Shown here: positions 57,561 to 64,000 of the stretch, piece after piece
Numbering within the stretch: the stretch's first letter is position 1
How the letters are laid out: every line of letters begins with the position of its first letter
NCBI GenBank assembly: GCA_947625885.1
Contig: CANQQA010000001.1
Location: forward strand, 1-64,000
Length of the DNA stretch: 64,000 bases
Source: an uncultured Bacteroidales bacterium
GTDB taxonomy: Bacteria > Bacteroidota > Bacteroidia > Bacteroidales > UBA11471
Direction: 5' to 3'
The notes under the pieces: model-generated
Told to the model about the DNA's origin: nothing
The model's database searches: none
Seen by the model: only the letters and a program-made list of their open reading frames with translations
Position numbers and translations under genes: made by a program

Positions 57561-59672
57561 ATGAAATACACAAGAAAAGATTTTGAAAATTTTCTCAACA
57601 CAGAATTAGAGTCGCAAGTCAAAGAGTATGAACAGGTGGTTTGTACTAAAGCTCTTGTGTTGAAAGAGCGTGGCGATGTTTTTGTCGGTCGCTTTATCAA
57701 GTTGCAGCCTAACGGAATAGCAATCTTCAAAGTTCGTAATACGGACAATATGCCACGTAAAAACTCATTTTGGATTGCGTCATTTCTGATTGGGGAAATG
57801 GGTAGTTTCAAAAATTGGGGAAATAACTCTTGGGCCGAACTTCGACAGAACTATCAAAGTGCTTATTCCGATGCATTATGTGTCTGGATACAGAAATCCG
57901 ATGAAAATGATTTCTGCATTATCGGCATAAAAAATTTAACGATAGAGTTTGCGCAGCTATTAAAAGAGAACGAAACCATTATTGCATTCGGGCCTAAAGA
58001 CCCTCCGTTACAATATCTAATGAACTTAATTGACATAGTGCGTGATTCATCGTGTGTGGAAACTCGGCAGATTTTAGATTACGATGAAACAGCGAATCGG
58101 TGGAATCCTCATAAAGTTGAAGCAAAAGAAGATCTTACCTCTATGCTGATTAACGATATGCAAGGGAATAATAATTGCATTGTAGTACAAGGTCCTCCGG
58201 GGACGGGTAAGACATATCGTATGGCCAAATTTACAGCTAAATTGTTAGCGGATAGCAAAAGTGTTTTAGTTACTGCGCTTACCAATCAGGCTCTGATGGA
58301 ATTGGCAAAAAAAGAAGATATTATACCATTTCTCGATAATGGCAAAGTATCAAAAACGAGCCTGACAGTCGATGAAAATAGAGAACTCTCTAAGCTTCTG
58401 CCGATAAAAGACAATCTATGCAATGCTTCTCGAGGGAATCTTTCGCTGGCTACATTTTATTTGTCAAGTGGCTGGGCAAAAGGGAATGTAGACAAACCTT
58501 TCGACTATGTTATTGTTGATGAGGCTAGTCAAGCTCTTCTTCCAATGATAGCAGCAACAATGAAATTAGGTGAAAAGGTCGTTTTAATCGGCGATCAGAA
58601 CCAATTACCTCCAATTGTAATAACTAATGAAGATGCGATAAATAAATTTCAATGGAACTCAATTGTAAAAGGTTTTGAAACAGTATGTTATAATTTTCCT
58701 TTCAAAACTTATATGCTTAGAGATACTTTTCGTTTAACCAAGCGAGGTGCGGAAAGTACGGGCATTTTTTATAATAACGAATTGCGATCTGTATCGGAAA
58801 CACAAATAATCCCAACGGAGTTAGAAGTAATCAATCCACAAGGCGGTCCTGTGTTTGTCGGATTGGATATGAAAAATGGAGATAAGGCTCCTGTTAACGC
58901 TTTTGATGCGATCTTTGATCATGTCTGCAAGATTTTAGTAGAATCGCCCCAAACAGAGATTGCGGTATTATCAAAATTCAGGGAATCGGTTCGGCAATTA
59001 CAAAAGCACTTCGTAATAAAATGGAATGCATCTAAAGGATTGCCAGATAATATTCGTATTGAAACGGTAGATAGAGTTCAAGGATTGACGGTTGATTATT
59101 GTGTTTTTTTTATTCCCAATGCATCATTATATTACTCCTTACAAAACGAATTATTCAATGTAGCGACTTCCCGTGCAAGATATGGGACTCTAATCGTTGC
59201 CGATAATTCCATTTTGAAGAATAATATGTCCGAAGAGGTACGAAAGTATTTACTCAAAGCGCAAGAGGATAAATTCGCCACATTCGCACCACAAACTATA
59301 ACAGCAGGGAATATCGGTGTAACAATTACAGGTAAAATAGACCTCTCTAAATTTGAAAGAAAAAGAAAAGAAATTGTTGAAGATAAGGAAAATATCTATA
59401 TTATTGATACCAATGTTTTTGTGAACTGCCCCGATATAATTTCTCGCATCGGTAATAAATACAAAATAATCATTCCAGCAAAAGTGTTGGAAGAACTTGA
59501 TAAACTAAAATTAAAAGCCGATATCGATAAGAAAAACTTGAACGAGGCAGCAAAGAATATCAATACTGCGTTTGTCAAACATTATACTCAAATGGAAGAA
59601 GCAAACTTGTCATTATTGCCAAAAGATTTTGATCGACACAACCCGGATTGTATGATATTGTCTGTCGCATAA
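57561..59672 (+). CDS. SF1 (Upf1-like) helicase fused to a PIN nuclease, frameshifted at the end
   Basis: 703 residues as read. An N-terminal ~200-residue domain precedes an SF1B AAA_11/AAA_12 helicase: Walker A QGPPGTGKT (near 212-220), Walker B YVIVDEASQ (near 316), motif III GDQNQLPP, motif IV LRDTFRL, motif V TVDRVQGLTVDY, motif VI NVATSRARYG (near 530). From about 610 a PIN domain starts (IYIIDTNVFVN, VLEELDKLK, DRHNPDCMILSVA) with three acidic residues. The TAA follows, but in the -1 frame KYKTDNPILLTSDNMLQSRASGLGITTISLKEFLRR continues the PIN fold and brings the fourth Asp, ending at 59782. Confidence 0.88.
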   Translation: MKYTRKDFENFLNTELESQVKEYEQVVCTKALVLKERGDVFVGRFIKLQPNGIAIFKVRNTDNMPRKNSFWIASFLIGEMGSFKNWGNNSWAELRQNYQSAYSDALCVWIQKSDENDFCIIGIKNLTIEFAQLLKENETIIAFGPKDPPLQYLMNLIDIVRDSSCVETRQILDYDETANRWNPHKVEAKEDLTSMLINDMQGNNNCIVVQGPPGTGKTYRMAKFTAKLLADSKSVLVTALTNQALMELAKKEDIIPFLDNGKVSKTSLTVDENRELSKLLPIKDNLCNASRGNLSLATFYLSSGWAKGNVDKPFDYVIVDEASQALLPMIAATMKLGEKVVLIGDQNQLPPIVITNEDAINKFQWNSIVKGFETVCYNFPFKTYMLRDTFRLTKRGAESTGIFYNNELRSVSETQIIPTELEVINPQGGPVFVGLDMKNGDKAPVNAFDAIFDHVCKILVESPQTEIAVLSKFRESVRQLQKHFVIKWNASKGLPDNIRIETVDRVQGLTVDYCVFFIPNASLYYSLQNELFNVATSRARYGTLIVADNSILKNNMSEEVRKYLLKAQEDKFATFAPQTITAGNIGVTITGKIDLSKFERKRKEIVEDKENIYIIDTNVFVNCPDIISRIGNKYKIIIPAKVLEELDKLKLKADIDKKNLNEAAKNINTAFVKHYTQMEEANLSLLPKDFDRHNPDCMILSVA

Positions 59673-59782
59673 AATATAAAACCGACAATCCCATACTTTT
59701 GACCTCAGACAATATGCTTCAGTCGAGAGCCAGTGGATTAGGTATAACAACAATATCTCTCAAGGAGTTTCTGAGAAGATGA
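59673..59782 (+). pseudogene. Frameshifted C-terminal end of the helicase-PIN gene
   Basis: Read one base back from the annotated frame, this stretch encodes 36 residues that complete the PIN domain (strand NPILLTSDN with the conserved Asp, then LGITTISLKEFL). Its TGA at 59780-59782 overlaps the ATG of the next small gene at 59779, a normal coupled arrangement. This supports the view that the ancestral gene ended here and that a one-base loss occurred near the A-rich run at 59670-59685. Confidence 0.7.
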
Positions 59783-60033
59783 CTCAATATGGCTTATCAA
59801 TTGGTAAAGCAGCTGGACAGTATAAGCGTTCTTCCATCAAACGACATTTGATCGCCGCTAAACAAAATAGTTGCAATCCCAATGATGATGTTAGAGATTT
59901 TCTTGTGGGATTCCGTCCGGATTGTATAATCGAATGCGATCGCCATTTCTTCCTTGTGCGAGAACTTTGCCGATCTTCGACTTTTCTGATGTACGATAAG
60001 TTATATCGAATATCAGCAACCGTCATCTATTGA
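59779..60033 (+). CDS. Small protein of unknown function (84 aa)
   Basis: Starts MTQYGLSIGKAAGQYKRSSIKRH and ends with DKLYRISATVIY. It has several Cys residues but no motif I recognise. An open frame of similar length exists on the opposite strand. The only support for this strand is the ATGA overlap with the repaired end of the helicase-PIN gene and its place between that gene and the restriction operon. It may be a degraded gene. Confidence 0.35.
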   Translation: MTQYGLSIGKAAGQYKRSSIKRHLIAAKQNSCNPNDDVRDFLVGFRPDCIIECDRHFFLVRELCRSSTFLMYDKLYRISATVIY

Positions 60034-60096
60034 GACGTAAGTTAGTCGGCATAAAATATATCTGCCGCCTCCATATGTTTATTCAATTAAAATCAT

Positions 60097-60104
60097 TATT
60101 TTTG
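60097..60104 (+). promoter_or_regulatory. -7 element (TATTTTTG) of the restriction-system regulator
   Basis: TATTTTTG fits TAnnTTTG. Only 7 bp separate it from the ATG at 60112, so the mRNA would start at or next to the start codon. Confidence 0.6.
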
Positions 60105-60111
60105 CCAAATA

Positions 60112-60378
60112 ATGACAAACCGATTCGATATGTTGTTCGGAGATAAGATAAAAGAGTTGCGGGAGAATCGGCGATTGCTACAACGTCAAATGGCAATGTC
60201 ATTAGGTATCAATGTGCCTATGTATAGCCGCATTGAGCGCGGAGAACGTCGGGCAAAGAGGGAGCAAGTAATAATTCTCTCTCAAATTCTCGATGTCGAA
60301 ACCGAAGACTTGCGGTGTTTATGGTTAGCCGATAAAGTAGTATCTGTAATTCATGAAGAATCCGATTTTGGCAGATAG
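60112..60378 (+). CDS. XRE-family regulator of the restriction-modification operon
   Basis: 88 residues, nearly all helix-turn-helix (MLFGDKIKELRENRRLLQRQMAMSLGINVPMYSRIERGERRAKREQVIILSQILDV), followed by a short tail. This is the size and shape of a controller (C) protein or the small XRE regulators that precede methyltransferase genes in Bacteroidota. It is 42 bp upstream of the methyltransferase gene. It probably sets the delay or balance between methyltransferase and nuclease. Its transcript appears leaderless. Confidence 0.85.
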   Translation: MTNRFDMLFGDKIKELRENRRLLQRQMAMSLGINVPMYSRIERGERRAKREQVIILSQILDVETEDLRCLWLADKVVSVIHEESDFGR

Positions 60379-60420
60379 GACATTGCAAATGATAATAGAA
60401 ACTCGTAATACGACAGGTTT

Positions 60421-61698
60421 ATGAAAACAACGCATAGACTGATACAGGGAGATAGCCGCAATTTGTCCCGTATAAAGGATAAATCCGTCCACCTCATAAT
60501 TACATCGCCTCCATATTGGCAATTGAAAGATTATGGTAATGACGGACAAATCGGCTTTCATGACAGTTACGAAAATTACATAAACAATCTGAACGCGGTT
60601 TGGGCAGAATGCTATCGCGTGCTGCATGACGGTTGCCGTTTGTGCATAAATATCGGCGACCAATTCGCCAGATCGGTCTATTACGGCAGGTACAAGGTTA
60701 TCCCTATTAGAACAGAGATAATCCGCTTCTGCGAGACACTCGGAATGGATTATATGGGAGCCGTAATATGGCAAAAACAGACTACGATGAATACGACCGG
60801 CGGTGGTGCCGTCATGGGGAGTTTCCCTTATCCGCGCAATGGAATTCTTAAAATCGACTACGAATTCATACTTATTTTCAAGAAACAAGGCAAAGCCCCG
60901 GTGCCGACTATCGAGCAGAAAAAGCTCTCGGAGATGACGAAAGAGGAGTGGAACACCTGTTTCGCTTCGCATTGGAATTTCGGCGGAGCGAAACAAGACG
61001 GACATATCGCTGTATTTCCAGAAGAACTTCCGCGCCGTTTGATTAAGATGTTTTCTTTTGCAGGGGAAATCGTATTCGATCCGTTTATGGGTAGCGGCAC
61101 GACGGCATTAGCGGCTCGCAATCTGCAAAGAAACTCTATCGGATATGAAATCAACCCCGACTTCAGGCAGTATTACGAGCAGAAGTTGGTTTCATCATTA
61201 CTGTTCGATGAGGCTGAATATTCATTCGAGCGGGACGATGCGAAATTCGATATCGATGATAAAATGAGAGCGCTACCCTATATGTTCCGCGATCCTCATA
61301 AGATGAACAGCAAAATAGACATCAAGCAGTTGCAGTTCGGTTCTAAAATAGATAAGAGCAGTAAGGAGCGGGAGGAATATTTTTCGGTAAAAACGATTTT
61401 GTCGCCCAATACCATGATACTTAACAATGGTCTTACGATAAGACTTCTCGGCATCAAAGAAAAACCATCGGTAAATGGGAATGCTACCAAGTTCCTGATG
61501 GAAAAAACGAAAGGTAAAAAAGTCTTTCTTCGGTACGATACGGTAAAATATGATGACCACGATATGCTATTGTGTTACTTGTATCTGGACAACAAGACAT
61601 TTATTAATGCGCATATGCTAAAAAACGGATTAGCGGATGTGGACTATTCTTTCGATTTCAAATATAAAGACAAGTTCGAAAAATTGATAAACGCATAA
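60421..61698 (+). CDS. Beta-class DNA methyltransferase with SNase-like C-terminal domain
   Basis: 425 residues. Motif IV TSPPYW (residues 28-33) comes before motif I FDPFMGSGTT (219-228), the beta-class order; SPPY suits N4-cytosine or N6-adenine methylation. Residues about 337-425 resemble staphylococcal nuclease (LTIRLLGIKEKP...KGKKVFLRYDTVKYDDHDMLLCYLYLDNKTFINAHMLKNGLADVDY), but the usual second catalytic Glu and Arg are not obvious, so this domain may be inactive or used for DNA binding. The nuclease gene follows 3 bp later. It protects host DNA from that enzyme. Confidence 0.85.
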   Translation: MKTTHRLIQGDSRNLSRIKDKSVHLIITSPPYWQLKDYGNDGQIGFHDSYENYINNLNAVWAECYRVLHDGCRLCINIGDQFARSVYYGRYKVIPIRTEIIRFCETLGMDYMGAVIWQKQTTMNTTGGGAVMGSFPYPRNGILKIDYEFILIFKKQGKAPVPTIEQKKLSEMTKEEWNTCFASHWNFGGAKQDGHIAVFPEELPRRLIKMFSFAGEIVFDPFMGSGTTALAARNLQRNSIGYEINPDFRQYYEQKLVSSLLFDEAEYSFERDDAKFDIDDKMRALPYMFRDPHKMNSKIDIKQLQFGSKIDKSSKEREEYFSVKTILSPNTMILNNGLTIRLLGIKEKPSVNGNATKFLMEKTKGKKVFLRYDTVKYDDHDMLLCYLYLDNKTFINAHMLKNGLADVDYSFDFKYKDKFEKLINA

Positions 61699-61701
61699 AA
61701 T

Positions 61702-62385
61702 ATGGAAATATACTCGATGAATTTCGGCAAGAAAGAGCGCGTACTGAACTACGCTTGCCAAACATACCAACTCTCTCGCCCGAACAAGGTAGGCGCTGTT
61801 ATGGCTCTTATCCGCGATTGCCAGCCGTCATCATTCGAAGAGTGGAGGACATGGTATTTCGAAAATGCTCATACGGCAGGCAAGAATTCGACGAAAATTA
61901 CCGTCGAAAGTCTGAAAGAGTTGGGTGAAAGATTATATACAAAAATTACGGAGGTGGTTATTCCCGAATGGGAAGCGGCATTCCGTGAGTTAACGGAGCA
62001 AGATTGCATCGATTATATCTATAACCTGACGATAAATCGCACTTATGATGGATATCTGCGAGAGAAATCGGTCATCAATGATGGCTTGGCAAAAATATTT
62101 CCCGATATCGTTTTCGAAGAGAGCGATCCGGAATTAGACCACGCCGGAGATATCGATTACATTGCAAAGGTTAGTGACAAATGTATCGGAATACAAATCA
62201 AACCGATAACGGCGAGTGCCAATTTCGGAAGCTATTCGCTGACCGAGCGAATGAAAGCGAGCTTCGCGTCGTTCAAAGAGCAGTTCGGTGGTGAGGTATT
62301 TATCGTATTCAGTTTAGACGGTGAAATTGCAAACAAAGATGTCGTCGAACAAATACGCGAAGAAATAATGCGTCTATCCGAATAA
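61702..62385 (+). CDS. Type II restriction endonuclease, MjaI-family-like
   Basis: 227 residues; a second ATG at 61714 is also possible. The sequence fits my recollection of the MjaI family: YQLSRPNKVGAVMALI, EEWRTWYFENA, YIYNLTINRTYDGYLREKSVI, and a PD-(D/E)xK-like core LDHAGDIDYIAKV...GIQIKPITASANFG with Gln before the Lys. MjaI cuts CTAG; whether this enzyme does is not known. It lies directly behind the methyltransferase, which favours a cognate pair. Confidence 0.75.
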   Translation: MEIYSMNFGKKERVLNYACQTYQLSRPNKVGAVMALIRDCQPSSFEEWRTWYFENAHTAGKNSTKITVESLKELGERLYTKITEVVIPEWEAAFRELTEQDCIDYIYNLTINRTYDGYLREKSVINDGLAKIFPDIVFEESDPELDHAGDIDYIAKVSDKCIGIQIKPITASANFGSYSLTERMKASFASFKEQFGGEVFIVFSLDGEIANKDVVEQIREEIMRLSE

Positions 62386-62395
62386 CTATAATGTC

Positions 62396-62862
62396 ATGAA
62401 GAAAACGGCGGTGAAAGATTGTAGGAAGATTCCTAAAATAGGGGTTATAGACCTATTCTGCGGTATTGGTGGACTTAGTTTCGGAATGAAAAGCAAAGGT
62501 TTCAATATTCTTGCAGGTTACGACCTCGATTCGACATGTCGATATGCCTACGAAACGAATAATGAGGCGAAATTCATATACAAAGACATAAAAACTGTAA
62601 AACGGTCGTATTGGTTAATGGCTGTTTCTGGCATGGACATAAAGACTGTAAACCTGCGCATCTGCCATCTACGAATTTGGACTATTGGGAGAAAAAGATT
62701 GCCGATAATGTAGAACGAGATGAACGAAAGAGGCAAGAATTAGAAAAGTTAGGATATAAAGTTCTTATCGTGTGGCAATGCCAACTTAAAACGAAAGTCC
62801 GTTCCGATAATTTAGAAAAATTATATAGTGACATAATAAATGGAAGAACAAGCATTTGCTAA
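62396..62862 (+). pseudogene. Chimeric remnant: start of a C5-cytosine methyltransferase joined to the end of Vsr
   Basis: The frame 62396-62713 begins like Dcm (IGVIDLFCGIGGLSFGMKSKGFNILAGYDLDSTCRYAYETNNEAKFIYKDIK, motif I and acidic motif II), then loses similarity. From about 62585 another frame, open to 62862, reads VVLVNGCFWHGHKDCKPAHLPSTNLDYWEKKIADNVERDERKRQELEKLGYKVLIVWQCQL, the C-terminal half of a very-short-patch repair endonuclease. Motifs IV-X of the methyltransferase and the N-terminus of Vsr with its catalytic Asp are gone. This is best explained by one internal deletion of a dcm-vsr pair. Confidence 0.8.
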
Positions 62863-63577
62863 ACAACTGCAAATATGTGCAGATACGATACAGGCGGTAG
62901 CCTCTAATGTTGAACGAGGAGTTCCGTGTGAAAAGATCGACTACTCCGATTTGTATGCAGTGTTATACAAGTTAATACCGTTATTTCCTCGCTCATTAGA
63001 CTTGTATCAAAAGAGGCTCCGCGATATAATCCTTCCAAACATAAAGCTGCAAAATGCGGTTCAATATAATCAATTCGGACAGCAGATAATTATCCCAAAC
63101 AATGGGATTAACCCGATTGTCTTTGGGCAACTAATCGCTACCATACGCTATATACAAGCTCATATCACTTCGAATAACGATGTAGGCTTTTGGTCTGAAA
63201 TTCACCCCGAGATAATTAAATCTTCCCGAGAGTTATTCGAAAATTCGCATTATCCGGAGGCTGTAGAAGCTGCATTTTTAGAGATAACGATTCGAGTAAA
63301 AACTATCGTACGAGATAAAACAGGAGAGAAGGTTGATGGGACATCTGCTATGGAAAAGGCTTTCTCAGCAAATAACCCAATAATTAGTTTAGGCGATACT
63401 TCCACACAAACAGGTCGAGATATTCAGCGTGGATACATGGAATTATTTACCGGCAGTGTACGATGCATTCGCAATCCGAGAGCTCATGAAAGGATCGTCG
63501 TAGATAGAACGGAGGCTATAAGAAAATTGCATTTAGCGAGCCTTCTGATGTCTGCAATAGACAATGCCACTATTTAA
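62840..63577 (+). CDS. Abortive-infection Ymh-like protein (TIGR02391 type)
   Basis: 245 residues. The C-terminal ~130 residues match the Ymh family found in phage-defence and prophage settings: EIIKSSRELFENSHYPEAVEAAFLEITIRVK, MEKAFSANNPIISLGDTSTQTGRDIQRGYMELFTGSVRCIRNPRAHE. The RNPRAHE block is a HEPN-like RxxxH-type element, so RNase activity is possible. The N-terminal half is helical. It overlaps the Vsr remnant by 23 bp and is the last island gene. Confidence 0.75.
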   Translation: MEEQAFAKQLQICADTIQAVASNVERGVPCEKIDYSDLYAVLYKLIPLFPRSLDLYQKRLRDIILPNIKLQNAVQYNQFGQQIIIPNNGINPIVFGQLIATIRYIQAHITSNNDVGFWSEIHPEIIKSSRELFENSHYPEAVEAAFLEITIRVKTIVRDKTGEKVDGTSAMEKAFSANNPIISLGDTSTQTGRDIQRGYMELFTGSVRCIRNPRAHERIVVDRTEAIRKLHLASLLMSAIDNATI

Positions 63578-64000
63578 TTGCGGTAATCGCAATTCTAAGA
63601 GAGTGCCAAATAAGCCATTGTACATGTGGACTTATTCTGCTTGCAGGTGTACTTGATTAAAAGCTCTCCCGACCGAAAGGGTTAGGGCATTAGGTCACCC
63701 ATGGTTTATGAAAAGTATACAACAGGCAAGCCTGTACGAATTCTACAACTGGCAATGAATTTTGCCTGATAGAAGAAAAATGTCGTGTCGCTGTTCGATG
63801 CAATTGCCTCAATACGACGGATAACAGCCCCTACAACAGCCGTCCATCACGTAACTGACCAGATATGGGAAGCAATGCCGATTGTATTATATCGCCCGTA
63901 AAAAGCCGAAAATGGAGTAAGCGCACTGCCCTGTTGCATAGACAATCGTAAAAATCGCTCCAAGCAAAAAGATTCTTGCAGCCAAAAGAAAAATATACGA
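63578..64000. other. Non-coding right end of the island
   Basis: 423 bp without a gene. It holds the right copy of the type 2 structured element. Downstream (63840-63880) a short match CAGATATGGGAA to the type 1 element is seen, but the rest of that element does not align clearly. Confidence 0.5.
63616..63766 (+). ncRNA. Candidate structured RNA, type 2, right copy
   Basis: Blocks CATTGTACAT (63616), GCTTGC (63639), ATTAGG (63689) and AGGCAAGCCTG (63725) repeat the left copy at 51745. The variable stem is CCC-GACC, loop, GGTT-A-GGG, with an unpaired A at the same place as in the other copy. The hairpin ends in a GAAA-type loop. A final hairpin GGCAA/TTGCC lies at 63751-63766. The stretch begins 38 bp after the Ymh-like gene stop, so the two copies bracket the island. 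Confidence 0.5.

Noticed and set aside
63855-63910. Possible third copy of the type 1 structured element (CAGATATGGGAA shared with 49819)
   Set aside because: Only a 12-base match and loosely similar spacing are seen. The core hairpin and the GCCACTATG block are not kept.
1-64000. CRISPR array
   Set aside because: No regularly spaced direct repeats with unique spacers were seen on reading, and no cas genes are present.

Overview
The window is chromosomal DNA from a member of the Bacteroidales (Bacteroidota). The evidence is that many genes carry a -7 element of the form TAnnTTTG (TATCTTTG, TACCTTTG or TATATTTG) instead of a sigma70 -10 box, that Bacteroidota-specific families are present (DUF4835, DUF4924, DUF4296, DUF5686, PepSY-like lipoprotein), and that one secreted protein ends in a type IX secretion sorting tail. 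The genus cannot be fixed from sequence alone.

The first 49 kb is mostly conserved housekeeping DNA: a J-domain membrane protein; a secreted DUF362 protein; an AraC regulator; tRNA-Ser(CGA); a run with a degenerate Mur-ligase-like gene, DUF4924, rfbD and prfC; guaA; dnaN, a DnaQ-like exonuclease, coaBC, DUF4835, recN and rlmB; then on the minus strand ileS, a DksA/TraR-like gene, lspA, a DUF4296 lipoprotein and a small unknown gene; radA, an FAD protein and cstA; holA; gyrA with a TPR gene; clpC; htpG; an aldo/keto reductase; and pyrK with pyrD. Two small accessory patches interrupt it: a lone tyrosine recombinase at 20.8-22.0 kb, whose start codon lies between the arms of a 14-bp perfect inverted repeat, and an AT-rich stretch with an XRE regulator and a glycosyltransferase at 34.8-37.3 kb.

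From about 49.7 kb to the end the DNA is accessory and clearly richer in A+T up to about 60 kb. A tyrosine integrase (50.1-51.3 kb) is followed by 0.8 kb of structured non-coding DNA and then a defence-type island. The first module is a very large protein with S1-like RNA-binding segments, a sacsin/Hsp90-type ATPase (N-box ELIQNADDA) and a C-terminal DUF3883-like domain. It is followed 3 bp later by an SF1 (Upf1-like) helicase carrying a C-terminal PIN ribonuclease domain. The first gene is split by one in-frame TAG and the second has a one-base frameshift just before its last catalytic Asp. The second module is a restriction-modification set: an XRE regulator with an apparently leaderless mRNA, a beta-class DNA methyltransferase fused to a staphylococcal-nuclease-like domain, and a MjaI-family-like endonuclease. 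It is followed by a chimeric remnant joining the start of a cytosine-C5 methyltransferase to the end of a Vsr nickase, and by an abortive-infection Ymh-like gene.

The most unusual signal is non-coding. Two diverged copies of a roughly 140-nt element lie on either side of the island (51745-51883 and 63616-63766). They share four short blocks at almost identical spacing, a hairpin preserved by compensating base changes, and a possible GCUUGC/GCAAGC long-range pairing. A different hairpin element occurs near the window start and just before the integrase. I did not recognise any of them as a known RNA family.
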